Shown in pieces: positions 47,609-55,863 of a stretch of 64,000 nt of DNA (positions are counted from its first letter, which is position 1; every line of letters starts with the position of its first letter). Origin of the DNA: Paraburkholderia phytofirmans PsJN (GTDB lineage: Bacteria > Pseudomonadota > Gammaproteobacteria > Burkholderiales > Burkholderiaceae); assembly GCF_000020125.1 (NCBI RefSeq), contig NC_010681.1:1612001-1676000 (forward strand), read 5' to 3'. The position numbers were made by a program, and so were the translations under genes. The notes under the pieces are model-generated. The model made no database searches and was not told where the DNA came from. It was given only the letters and a program-made list of their open reading frames with translations.

Positions 47609-48565
47609 ATGCACACCTTGCAGGAACCGTTGGGCAGTCTCTCCGCCGCGCTCAGGCAGCGTTTTGCACAGATCGGGCCGGTGTGGGGGCGCGACATCAA
47701 CCGCCATCGCGATCTGGTGATCGACGCGTATTCGCCGTTGGTGACGGCGGCGCGCGATGCCGGCGAATCGTTCGAAGTCGCGCGCGAACTGGCTTACGGC
47801 GGCCACGAGCGGCAGCGTCTGGACGTGTTCGCGTCTGAAGAAACGCGGCGCAAGGGCAATGCCGATGTGGTGCTGTTTGTCCACGGCGGTGCGTTTCTGC
47901 GCGGCAGCAAGAGCTTTAACGGACTCATCTACGACAACGTGTCGCGCTGGTTCGCCCGGCAAGGCTGCGTCGCGCTGAATGTGGAATACCGGCTTGCGCC
48001 GGACGCGCCGTATCCCGCGGGCGCCGATGATGTGGCCGCCGCGTTGGCCTGGGCGCAGAGACACGTGGGCGAATTCGGCGGCAATCCGCAAAGAATCTTT
48101 CTGATCGGCCACTCGGCGGGCGGCGCGCATGTCGCCACGTATCTGTGCGACCCGCTCTTCAGCGAATTGCGCGACAGCATGCCGCGCGTGGCGGGCGCCG
48201 TGCTGATCAGCGCGCGGCTCGTCGCGGATGTGCATGCCGACAATCCCAATGCCGTCGGCGTGCGAGCCTATTTCGGCGCCGACCCAACACGCTACGCCGC
48301 ACGTTCGCCGCTGACTCACGCGGCGCATTTCGACACGCCACTCATGGTGGTCGTCGCCGAATACGAAAACCCATATCTGGATGCTTACGGCGCGGCGTTC
48401 TTCGAGCGCGTGCTGACGGCGCGCCGCAGTGCCGGCGAAGCAGCCGCGCAACGCGCACCACGTTTCGTGCAGATGCTGCGGCACAACCATACCTCGGTGG
48501 TCGCGCATTTCGATTCGGGCGAGACGCTGTTAGGCGACGCCATGCTCGATTTTTTCGGCGCGTGA
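47609..48565 (+). CDS. Alpha/beta-hydrolase fold esterase
   Basis: 318 residues, hormone-sensitive-lipase-like: oxyanion motif FVHGGAFLRGS, nucleophile elbow GHSAGGAH, and a C-terminal His in RHNHTSVVAHF. The layout resembles kynurenine formamidase-like and carboxylesterase enzymes. GAGGA precedes the ATG. It heads a two-gene unit with the DapA-family gene. Confidence 0.88.
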   Translation: MHTLQEPLGSLSAALRQRFAQIGPVWGRDINRHRDLVIDAYSPLVTAARDAGESFEVARELAYGGHERQRLDVFASEETRRKGNADVVLFVHGGAFLRGSKSFNGLIYDNVSRWFARQGCVALNVEYRLAPDAPYPAGADDVAAALAWAQRHVGEFGGNPQRIFLIGHSAGGAHVATYLCDPLFSELRDSMPRVAGAVLISARLVADVHADNPNAVGVRAYFGADPTRYAARSPLTHAAHFDTPLMVVVAEYENPYLDAYGAAFFERVLTARRSAGEAAAQRAPRFVQMLRHNHTSVVAHFDSGETLLGDAMLDFFGA

Positions 48566-48615
48566 GCGCGCAGGTTCAAGCGCTTTCGTTCGCATCCCAT
48601 ATCAAGGAGTTTCGT

Positions 48616-49563
48616 ATGGTCGCCCACAGGCACCCCGCTTTTGCGACACCGCGCGTGTTCGCACCGGTTATCACGCCGTTCACCAAAGACCTGCGCATCG
48701 ACGCGCCGCGTTTCGTCGCGTTCTGCCGCTGGCTGGTCGGGCAGGGCGCGGGCCTCGCGCTATTCGGCACCAATAGCGAGGCCAACTCGCTGGGTCTGAC
48801 CGAGCGTCATGCATTGCTGGATGACGTGATCAAGGCCGGCGTCGATCCCGCGCACCTGTTGCCGGGCACGGGCTCGTGCGCGCTGCCCGACGCGATCGCC
48901 TTGACGCGTCATGCGTGCGAGGCCGGTTGCGCGGGCGCGCTGATGCTGCCGCCGTTCTTCTACAAGGGCGTCAGCGACGACGGTCTGTTCGCGTACTACT
49001 CCGACGTGATCCAGGCAATCGGTTCGGATCAGTTGCGGGTGCTGCTGTATCACATCCCGCAGTTCACCGGCGTGCCGATCACGCACACGCTGATCGAGCG
49101 GCTGATCACGGCGTATCCGCGCACGGTGGTGGGCATCAAGGATAGTTCGGGCGACTGGGCCAACACCGAGGCGATGCTGCGCAAGTTTCCCGGCTTCGCG
49201 GTGTTTCCCGCGTCCGAGGCGTTGCTCGGCAAGGCGCTGCCGCTCGGCGCCGCCGGCTGCATTTCAGCGACCGCGAATATTCAGCCGCAGGCGATCGCAA
49301 GTCTGCTTAACGCGACGACATTGGAAGAACGGGCAGTGTGGGAAGGCAAAGTGGCGACCGTGCGGCTGGCCGTCCAGGCGCAACCGATGATCCCGGCGTT
49401 GAAGCATATCGTCGCGCACTTCGCGAACGACGAGTCCTGGACCCGCGTGCGTCCGCCGCTGACGCCGATGAACCCCGCGCAATCGGGCGCGCTCCTGCAG
49501 CAGCTTCAGGCGTTGGATTTTTCGATGCCCGCGATGGCGACACTTGCGACGGTGGCCGCATGA
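48616..49563 (+). CDS. DapA-family aldolase/lyase (dihydrodipicolinate synthase-like)
   Basis: 315-residue class I Schiff-base aldolase fold. Tyr in LLYHIPQFTG and the Schiff-base Lys in VVGIKDSSGDW are in place. The GTTGE motif of true DapA reads FGTNSEANSL here, so aspartate-semialdehyde chemistry is unlikely and a catabolic 2-keto-acid lyase or hydratase-aldolase is more probable. AAGGAG precedes ATG 48616. Confidence 0.88.
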   Translation: MVAHRHPAFATPRVFAPVITPFTKDLRIDAPRFVAFCRWLVGQGAGLALFGTNSEANSLGLTERHALLDDVIKAGVDPAHLLPGTGSCALPDAIALTRHACEAGCAGALMLPPFFYKGVSDDGLFAYYSDVIQAIGSDQLRVLLYHIPQFTGVPITHTLIERLITAYPRTVVGIKDSSGDWANTEAMLRKFPGFAVFPASEALLGKALPLGAAGCISATANIQPQAIASLLNATTLEERAVWEGKVATVRLAVQAQPMIPALKHIVAHFANDESWTRVRPPLTPMNPAQSGALLQQLQALDFSMPAMATLATVAA

Positions 49564-49613
49564 ACACGCAGCGCCTACCGGCGCGTGTCGCGACGCCGGC
49601 AAACGCCGCGAAC

Positions 49614-50273
49614 TCAGGCGTTCTCGCGCTCCGTGCGCTGGCGCTTGAGCCGGCCGAGCACGACGATCGACAGCCGCGCGGTGTGGTCGCGCATGGCGTT
49701 GTACGCGCGTTCCGGTTCGGAGTCGAGGATGGCGGACACGATCTCGCGATGCTCGTCGGTCGCCGCTTCAAAGCGCGACGGCGAAGCCGGCTGCGCAGCG
49801 CGAAAGCCCGCCAGGCGCTGACGTTGCACCGCCATGATCTGCGCCAGCGACTTGCTTTGCGCACCCTTGCAGATCAGTTCGTGGAATTCGCGATTGAGTG
49901 CGAAGTACTCCGTCTCGTCGCCGCGCGCGATCGCGGCGTTCATTTCGGTCTGCAGTTCTTCGAGCTGCTTCTTCTCGACAAGGCTCATGCGCTGCGCGCT
50001 CAAACGGCAGCACAGCGCTTCGAGTTCGCACATGGCCTCGAGCATGTCGGCGAGTTCGTCGATGCTGAACTGCGCGACCACCACGCCTTTGCGCGGTGTC
50101 AGCTCGACCAGGCCGCGCGCGGCCAGCTCGCGCAGCGCTTCGCGGATGGGCGTGCGCGACGCGTTGAAGCGCTCGGCGAGCGCTGCTTCTTCGAGCTTCT
50201 GGCCCGGTTCGAGCGCGCCGTCGATGATCTCGTCGCACAGCAGGCGGTAAATCTTGGAGGAGAGCGTGGTCAT
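49614..50273 (-). CDS. GntR/FCD-family transcriptional regulator
   Basis: 219 residues: winged HTH (LEEAALAERFNASRTPIREALREL) plus an FCD sensor domain with a probable metal-binding set (NREFHELI, ATDEHREIV, RDHTARL). It is divergent to the FAH-family gene. The TGTATAC sites between them and at two other control regions suggest it represses the whole island and is relieved by a carboxylic-acid metabolite, by analogy with the family. Confidence 0.92.
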   Translation of the reverse strand: MTTLSSKIYRLLCDEIIDGALEPGQKLEEAALAERFNASRTPIREALRELAARGLVELTPRKGVVVAQFSIDELADMLEAMCELEALCCRLSAQRMSLVEKKQLEELQTEMNAAIARGDETEYFALNREFHELICKGAQSKSLAQIMAVQRQRLAGFRAAQPASPSRFEAATDEHREIVSAILDSEPERAYNAMRDHTARLSIVVLGRLKRQRTERENA

Positions 50274-50417
50274 CGTGATGGTCGTGGGTTGAGCGAAACC
50301 GTGGGCAGGCGGCCCTCATTATGCGCCAGCGGCCCAACCGCCTCAATCGCCACCGCGCATATCCGGCCTTTGCAAGCTCATGCAGTGTACGCGTGAACAT
50401 GTTCACGCCCCGATAAG

Positions 50418-50481
50418 TGTATACGAGGATTTTAATAAAAATACACTGATGACTGAATGTATACGATCATGAATGTATACG
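50418..50481. promoter_or_regulatory. Three TGTATACG operators in front of the FAH-family gene
   Basis: TGTATACG occurs at 50418-50425, 50458-50465 and 50474-50481, with a degenerate TGTATCAG at 50484. The last two are 16 bp apart and nearly identical over 12 bases (GAATGTATACGA). They lie in the gap between the gntR and FAH genes, the natural autoregulatory position. Confidence 0.7.
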
Positions 50482-50549
50482 AATGTATCAGTCCAGTTAT
50501 TGAGTCCTCGGCAGTCGAAAATTCACCCCTACAGAAAGCGAGGCAAGAC

Positions 50550-51470
50550 GTGACCTGGTTTGGTATCGCAACCTACGAATTGAATGGCCGCAGCGGCATG
50601 GGCCTGGCTGTCGGCAGCAAGCTGTACGACGCGCACGCCGCGTTGAATCAGATCGCCCCGGAGGCACCGCTCGCCGATGTCGGCACGCTGATCGCCGGCT
50701 GGGAGACGGACGGCGCCGCCGCTGTCGAACGGTTCGAACGGGCGGCGCGCGCGATCGAGGCGGGCACGCTGGAGATTGCGGCGCTACAAGGGCATGCGCT
50801 ATGCGTGCCGTTCCAGCCGCGGCGTATTTTTGCGGCCGCTTCGAACTATTACGAGCACGCTCGGGAGATGGGCACCGAACTCGCGCCGCGCGAGGAAAGC
50901 ACGCCGTACATGTTCATGAAAGCCGAAACGAGCGTCGTGCCTACGCTCGCCGAGGTAGTAATTCCGCCGCACGCCGAGCGGGTCGACTGGGAGGTGGAAC
51001 TGGCCGTGGTGATCGGCAAAACTGGCCGTCACATCGCCCAGCAGGATGCCTACGACTACATTGCCGGCTACACGATTCTGAACGACGTCAGCGCGCGCGA
51101 CCTGAATCGCCGTACCGACTATCCGTTCAAACACGACTGGTTTCGCGGCAAGAGTTTCGATACCTTTGGTCCGCTCGGGCCGTGGTTCGTGCCGCGCGCG
51201 TGCATCGCCGAGCCGCAGAATCTGCGCATGCGTCTTTCGGTGAACGGCGAAATGATGCAGGACGGCAATACGTCCGGGATGATCTTCAACATCGCCGAGC
51301 AGATCGAATATTTATCGACGATCCTCACGCTGCAACCGGGCGATCTGATCGCCACGGGCACGCCGACCGGCGTCGGCATGGGGCGCGGCGTCTATCTGAA
51401 GGCGGGCGACGTGATGGTCGCTTCCATCGACGGCATCGGTTCGATCGAGAATCCATTGGTCGCGGGCTGA
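50550..51470 (+). CDS. Fumarylacetoacetate hydrolase (FAH) family protein
   Basis: 306 residues. FAH-superfamily motifs: FAAASNYYEH, the metal triad region VDWEVELAVVIGK (E-x-E) with a later Asp in NDVSARDLN, and LIATGTPTGVG. Enzymes of this type hydrolyse or decarboxylate ring-cleavage or sugar-acid diketo compounds. GTG 50550 has GAGG eight bases upstream; the longer in-frame ATG would lie inside the operators. First gene of the FAH-ABC-VOC unit. Confidence 0.9.
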   Translation: MTWFGIATYELNGRSGMGLAVGSKLYDAHAALNQIAPEAPLADVGTLIAGWETDGAAAVERFERAARAIEAGTLEIAALQGHALCVPFQPRRIFAAASNYYEHAREMGTELAPREESTPYMFMKAETSVVPTLAEVVIPPHAERVDWEVELAVVIGKTGRHIAQQDAYDYIAGYTILNDVSARDLNRRTDYPFKHDWFRGKSFDTFGPLGPWFVPRACIAEPQNLRMRLSVNGEMMQDGNTSGMIFNIAEQIEYLSTILTLQPGDLIATGTPTGVGMGRGVYLKAGDVMVASIDGIGSIENPLVAG

Positions 51471-51508
51471 GCGCCATCCATTGACTCTACTCATTGACGG
51501 GACACGAC

Positions 51509-52576
51509 ATGTTGCAGCGGATACGACGCGCAGTGGCGCGGAGAGTGTCGGAACTCACACGGCGCACGGCGTTGAGCGCTGCCGCGCTCGCCGCCGCGAC
51601 GCTCTTTACCGGCGTCCACGCGGCCGCTCAAACGACGGATAAGCCCGCCGCGCGGGTTGCGGACAAGGTGCGCGTGAATCTGGCGTGGCTGCCGCAGGGC
51701 AGCACGGGCGGCATTCTGCTCGCTCACGCCAAGGGCTACTACCGCGAGGCAGGGCTCGATGTCAGCGTGATGCGCGGCTATGGCGGCCAACGCACCGTCA
51801 ATGAAGTGGATGGCGGTCTGTTCGAGTTCGGCTACGGCGATCCCGTGAGCGTGATGCTGAATCGCGCGCACGGCGGCCATGCCGTGATGGTCGGCGCGAT
51901 CAACACGCGCTGGCCCGGTGCGATGTGTTATCTGGAACGGCCCGGTTTCAAGGTGAGCTCGCTGAAGGATCTCGCCGGTATGACGCTGGGTGGCGGCGGC
52001 GCGTCGCCGGTGCAGAACATCATGCCGGCCTGGCTGAAGCAGAACGGCATGGCACCCGATGCGATCAAGACGGTTCGGCTCGATCCGGCGGTGATCAACA
52101 CCGCGTTATTGCAAAAGCGCATCGACCTGTCCGAGTGCTGGGAAGGCGCGAGCCTGCCGGTGCAGGCCGCGCTGGTGAAGCGGGCAGGGCAGCAACTCGG
52201 CAAGGTGTATTACCGCGATTTCGGTCTGGACATGATGGGCAACGGTATCGTCACCACGGACAGTTTCGTGGCCCAACATCCGGACGTGGTCAAGCGCTTT
52301 GTGGCCGCCACCTATCGCGGCTATGCGCTGATGCGCGAGCATCCGCAGGAAGCCGCCGACGCGATCGCGGCGCAATATCCCGTGCTCGACAAGACGATTC
52401 TGTTGCAGCAGATCGTCGAGACCAACGGCCTGATCACCGACGACCCCGCGCAACACAAGACCGGCTGGTTGCGCCCGGCACGCATGGACGCCACCGCGGC
52501 GTTCGTGTCGCAAGCGTTCGGCACCGGCGCGAAGGTGAAGGCGGCCGACCTTTATACGAACCGGTTTGTGGAATGA
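51509..52576 (+). CDS. ABC transporter substrate-binding protein (SsuA/TauA/NMT1-like)
   Basis: 355-residue periplasmic protein with a twin-Arg-like leader (LTRRTALSAAALAAATLF, cleavage near HAAAQ). Mature domain: VRVNLAWLPQGSTGGILLAHAKGYYREAGLDV, seen in overlapping pieces, then MTLGGGGASPVQNIMPAW. SsuA/NMT1-like families carry sulfonates, thiamine precursors, aromatic acids or nitriles, so the ligand cannot be named. It is followed by a VOC gene, then permease and ATPase genes. Confidence 0.88.
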   Translation: MLQRIRRAVARRVSELTRRTALSAAALAAATLFTGVHAAAQTTDKPAARVADKVRVNLAWLPQGSTGGILLAHAKGYYREAGLDVSVMRGYGGQRTVNEVDGGLFEFGYGDPVSVMLNRAHGGHAVMVGAINTRWPGAMCYLERPGFKVSSLKDLAGMTLGGGGASPVQNIMPAWLKQNGMAPDAIKTVRLDPAVINTALLQKRIDLSECWEGASLPVQAALVKRAGQQLGKVYYRDFGLDMMGNGIVTTDSFVAQHPDVVKRFVAATYRGYALMREHPQEAADAIAAQYPVLDKTILLQQIVETNGLITDDPAQHKTGWLRPARMDATAAFVSQAFGTGAKVKAADLYTNRFVE

Positions 52577-52631
52577 AGCGCGCTTTAAACCGCATTCAGA
52601 CCGCAGCCCGTGCATGACAAAGGAGAAGGTA

Positions 52632-53237
52632 ATGAACAGTTTGCGTCCTAAGCGGCTTGGACACATGGTGCTGATGGTGCGCGACATCCAGAAGTCCGCG
52701 CGCTTTTACACGGAAGTGCTGGGCCTCAAAGTATCCGACTGGATTGGCGATCAGATGGTGTTTCTGCGCGCCGGCAGCGATCACCACGATCTCGCGCTCG
52801 CGCAATTGCCGGAAGATTCCGCCGATTTCAACGACCTGCCGCGTTATTCGCGACCCGGACTCGAACACTTCTCGTATCTGATCGACAGCTATGAGGAAAT
52901 GGAGCGCTCGGTCAAGGTATTGCAGGAGCATGGCGTGGAGATCGTACGCGGCATCGGCCGGCATGGTCCAGGTAATAACCTGTTCCTCGTGTTCAAGGAT
53001 CCGGACGGCAACAACGTCGAGGTGTACTGCGAGATGACGCAGATCGGCGAGCGCGACGAACATGAGCCGCAGGTGTGGGAGCGCACCATCGAATCGTTCG
53101 ATCAGTATCGCTTCGAGCGCTTCGTGGTTCCGCCGCCGCCGCATCTGGCCGCGCAGAAGTCGGTGCAAACAGCGCAAGGCGACGCCCACACCACCGCTGA
53201 CGAAGCGAAGAAATCCGATCCTTCCGCCCAGACATAA
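52632..53237 (+). CDS. VOC-family protein, probable extradiol-type dioxygenase
   Basis: 201 residues. A complete 2-His-1-carboxylate triad is readable: His in LGHMVLMVRD, His in GLEHFSYLID, Glu in NNVEVYCEM. That matches type I extradiol dioxygenases more than glyoxalases. A 50-residue C-terminal tail (Pro- and Ala-rich) follows. AAGGAG ribosome site. Inserted between the binding protein and permease genes, which ties the transported compound to the enzyme. Confidence 0.85.
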   Translation: MNSLRPKRLGHMVLMVRDIQKSARFYTEVLGLKVSDWIGDQMVFLRAGSDHHDLALAQLPEDSADFNDLPRYSRPGLEHFSYLIDSYEEMERSVKVLQEHGVEIVRGIGRHGPGNNLFLVFKDPDGNNVEVYCEMTQIGERDEHEPQVWERTIESFDQYRFERFVVPPPPHLAAQKSVQTAQGDAHTTADEAKKSDPSAQT

Positions 53238-53249
53238 TTTGGAACCCTT

Positions 53250-53993
53250 ATGAAGCGATTGATCGAAACTGTCTCGTTCTGGATCGTGATCGGCCTGGTC
53301 TGGGAGTTCGGCGTGCGCTGGACGGGCACGCGTGAGTACGTGTTGCCGGCGCTCTCGCAGGTGTTTGCCGCCGGTTGGGAGATGCGCGGCCAGTTGCTCG
53401 CGGATACGCTCGCGACCGCCTGGGAAGTGTTCGCCGGTTTTGCGCTGGCGCTTGTCGGCGGGCTTGCGATCGGCCTGCTCGCGAGTATGTCGAGCATCGC
53501 GCGACGCACCTTGTTCCCGCTCGTCACCGCGTTGCAGAGCATGCCGAAGATCGCGCTCGCGCCCTTGCTGATCGTATGGTTCGGCTATGGATTCGCCTCG
53601 AAGCTGGCCGCTGCCGTGCTGTTCGCGTTCTTCCCGATCGTGATCGCGACGATGGGCGGTCTGGCCGGCGTGCCGCGTAATCTGGACGAGCATTTCCGCG
53701 CGCTTGGCGCGTCGCCGGCCAGGACCTTCTGGCATTTGCGCTTGCCCGCCGCGTTGCCCGCGCTGATCGACGGCTTGAAGATCGCCATGCCGCTCGCGGT
53801 GATCGGCGCGATTGTCGGCGAGTTCATCGGTTCGGAGTCCGGCCTCGGGCACCTGATCGTCTTCGCGACCTCGAACGCGCAGACAGCGCTTTCGTTCGCG
53901 GCGATCCTGATGGTGACCGCGCTGGCCATGCTGTTTTACTGGGCCGTCGAACTGGTTTCGCGCGGCGTATGGTGGAGAGGAGTGACGGTCTGA
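53250..53993 (+). CDS. ABC transporter permease (SsuC-like)
   Basis: 247-residue six-helix inner-membrane protein: start ETVSFWIVIGLVWEFGVRW, core PLLIVWFGYGFASKLAAAVLF, and the EAA loop LDEHFRALGASPARTFWHLRLPAALP in overlapping pieces. It ends in TGATG, shared with the ATPase start. Confidence 0.92.
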   Translation: MKRLIETVSFWIVIGLVWEFGVRWTGTREYVLPALSQVFAAGWEMRGQLLADTLATAWEVFAGFALALVGGLAIGLLASMSSIARRTLFPLVTALQSMPKIALAPLLIVWFGYGFASKLAAAVLFAFFPIVIATMGGLAGVPRNLDEHFRALGASPARTFWHLRLPAALPALIDGLKIAMPLAVIGAIVGEFIGSESGLGHLIVFATSNAQTALSFAAILMVTALAMLFYWAVELVSRGVWWRGVTV

Positions 53994-54844
53994 TGGCACT
54001 GGTCGACAAGTTGCGTATCGTGCAGCGCGCCGCGGCAAACGGCGCGGCAATTCATCCACTGAACAAGGACGAGACAGCGCCCGCGCTGATCTCGGTCGAG
54101 CAGGCGGGCAAGCGTTTTGCCGCGCGCGGCGGCGCGCAAGCGTTCAGCGCGCTCGAAGGCGTCTCGATGCAGATTCGCGAGAGCGAATTCGTTTCGATTC
54201 TCGGGCCGAGCGGTTGCGGCAAGAGCACCTTGCTGCGCATGGTCGCGGGGCTCGTGCCCTGCGACGAAGGCCGTATTCTCCTCGGCGCCGAACCGATCGG
54301 CGCGCCGGTGCCGGACATCGGCGTGGTGTTTCAGACCAGCAATCTGCTGCCGTGGCTGAGCGTCGGCGCCAATATCCGGCTCGGTGCGAAATTGCGCAAT
54401 CTGCCGCGCGCGCAGGTGGATCAGCGGCTTCCCGCCTTGCTCGAAACCTTGGGTCTGACGGCATTCGCCGATCGCTATCCGCATGAGTTGTCGGGCGGCA
54501 TGCGGCAGCGCGCCGCGATCGGGCAGATTCTGTTGCTCGAGCCACGCGTGATGCTGATGGACGAACCCTTCGGCGCGCTGGACGCGCTCACGCGCGACCG
54601 CCTGAATGTCGAGTTGCTGAGAATCTGGCAGCAGAGCACGCTCACCGTGTTGCTGGTCACGCATAGCATCCACGAGGCGGTGTTTCTGTCGGATAGGGTG
54701 CTGGTGATGTCCGAACGCCCCGGCCGCGTGATTCACGACGTCAAGATCGATCTGCCGCGGCCGAGACAACCCGATCAGGTGAAAAGCGATCCGCTATACG
54801 GCGAGTACGTTTCGCAGTTGTCGAAACTGATGGGGGTGTTCTAG
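53993..54844 (+). CDS. ABC transporter ATP-binding protein (SsuB-like)
   Basis: 283 residues: Walker A GPSGCGKST, Q-loop VVFQTSNLLPWL, signature LSGGMRQRAAIGQILL, Walker B VMLMDEPFGALD, H-loop LVTHSIHEA. ATG 53993 overlaps the permease stop by one base; an in-frame ATG 24 bases earlier is the alternative. Last gene of the island. Confidence 0.94.
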   Translation: MALVDKLRIVQRAAANGAAIHPLNKDETAPALISVEQAGKRFAARGGAQAFSALEGVSMQIRESEFVSILGPSGCGKSTLLRMVAGLVPCDEGRILLGAEPIGAPVPDIGVVFQTSNLLPWLSVGANIRLGAKLRNLPRAQVDQRLPALLETLGLTAFADRYPHELSGGMRQRAAIGQILLLEPRVMLMDEPFGALDALTRDRLNVELLRIWQQSTLTVLLVTHSIHEAVFLSDRVLVMSERPGRVIHDVKIDLPRPRQPDQVKSDPLYGEYVSQLSKLMGVF

Positions 54845-54857
54845 TCGCGCTCGCGAT

Positions 54858-54884
54858 GCAGCGGCCGGCGTCGCCGGCCGCTGC
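54858..54884. terminator. 12-bp perfect hairpin between convergent operons
   Basis: GCAGCGGCCGGC and GCCGGCCGCTGC with a 3-nt loop, 14 bases after the ATPase stop. There is no T-tract, so the end may be Rho-assisted or bidirectional, but the stem is very stable. Confidence 0.6.
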
Positions 54885-54893
54885 AAAGATCAT

Positions 54894-54911
54894 GTCGATA
54901 TCGATATCGAC
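54894..54911. repeat. 18-bp perfect palindrome GTCGATATCGATATCGAC
   Basis: Seen directly; the next bases (ATCGATATG) repeat the same TCGATA unit. It lies between two convergent genes, 19 bases from the end of the spherulin-like gene. Confidence 0.6.
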
Positions 54912-54930
54912 ATCGATATGAGTAGGCTCA

Positions 54931-55803
54931 TCAACGCGCGGCGGCGTCCGTGACTTCATCGTTCCAATAGGGCGGCAGCGCCTTATACGGATTGCCGCCG
55001 GCGAGCGACGTGACATACACACCGCCCGCGCCATGAGTCTTCGCGTATTGCACGACACCCGGCAACTGCGCGGCGGTCGCGCCGTACACCATGTGCACGA
55101 AGCGGCTCTTCGGATAGGCGGCCTGCCAGCTCATCGGCTGGTATTTCGCATAACTCTTCGCGGTGCTTTCGAATACGACGAACTGGTCCGCCGTCGGCAA
55201 GCTCGCGTAAAGCTCGGGAATGTTGGTGCCCGGATTGGCCGTCACCGAGTAGGTGGCGTTCAATCCTTTGATGTAGTTGTAGATCGACTGATAGAACTGG
55301 ATGTGCGACATCTGGCTGTCGGACGTCATTTCGTCGATGAAGAAGCCGTCCACCTTATACATCGCCACGTAGGCGTTGATGTCGGTCACGACCGCGGAAA
55401 GCGAGCGCTTGCCGTACGAGGTGGAGATATAGCCCAGCACCTTGCCGCCGGCGGCGCGAAGCCTGGCGGCGGCCGCCGCGTAGTTGGGATCTTCCTTGGC
55501 GCCAGGGCCGCTGTTGGGATTCAGGATGGCCGTGGTCGGCACCTTGCGCGCCGAGGTCACGAGACTGTTCCAGTTCGCGACGCTGCTGGTGGCATTGAAG
55601 TAGGAGGGGACGACGAGACTCGTGGTTGTCGTGGTCGCCGCGCTCGCCGCGAAGGCAGTGCCGTTCAGGCATCCCACAACCAGCAGGCCCGCGATCAGCC
55701 CGGCCCGTTTCAGACTTCTACCCGTGCGGCTCAAAAGACGGACTGCTTCCGCCGATTCCGAAGCCACAAACGCAACTGCACCCATTCCCCGATTGTCTTG
55801 CAT
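54931..55803 (-). CDS. Secreted spherulin-4 (GH135, Sph3-like) putative glycoside hydrolase
   Basis: 290 residues from ATG 55803, which has AGGAGG upstream. N-terminal secretion signal (LIAGLLVVGCLNGTAFAA; VVGC could also be a lipobox), a Thr run, then a TIM-barrel domain: SLVVPSYFN, VPTTAILNPNSGPG, AGGKVLGYISTSYGKRS, YKVDGFFIDEMTSD, YSVTANPGTNIPE and FVHMVYGAT. The acidic pair in FFIDEM is the likely active site. Sph3 of Aspergillus, from this family, cleaves galactosaminogalactan, a GalNAc/GalN polymer like Pel. Divergent to pelABC and preceded by a c-di-GMP riboswitch. Substrate is inferred. Confidence 0.87.
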   Translation of the reverse strand: MQDNRGMGAVAFVASESAEAVRLLSRTGRSLKRAGLIAGLLVVGCLNGTAFAASAATTTTTSLVVPSYFNATSSVANWNSLVTSARKVPTTAILNPNSGPGAKEDPNYAAAAARLRAAGGKVLGYISTSYGKRSLSAVVTDINAYVAMYKVDGFFIDEMTSDSQMSHIQFYQSIYNYIKGLNATYSVTANPGTNIPELYASLPTADQFVVFESTAKSYAKYQPMSWQAAYPKSRFVHMVYGATAAQLPGVVQYAKTHGAGGVYVTSLAGGNPYKALPPYWNDEVTDAAAR

Positions 55804-55816
55804 GTAGCCTCCTGAC

Positions 55817-55832
55817 GCGGTGTGGTCACCGC
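55817..55832 (-). promoter_or_regulatory. 6-bp hairpin immediately 5' of the ribosome site
   Basis: GCGGTG-ACCA-CACCGC (as read on the minus strand) ends four bases before the AGGAGG of the spherulin-like gene. It may be part of the switching region of the upstream riboswitch. Confidence 0.5.
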
Positions 55833-55841
55833 TGTCGATTG

Positions 55842-55863
55842 GCCCGCCGTGGATACGGCGGGC
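55842..55863 (-). promoter_or_regulatory. 9-bp hairpin competing with riboswitch P1 (expression platform)
   Basis: GCCCGCCGT and ACGGCGGGC form a perfect stem with a 4-nt loop. Its bases 55860-55863 are also the 3' strand of the riboswitch P1 helix, so the two structures exclude each other. No T-run follows, which argues for translational or Rho-type control. Confidence 0.7.
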
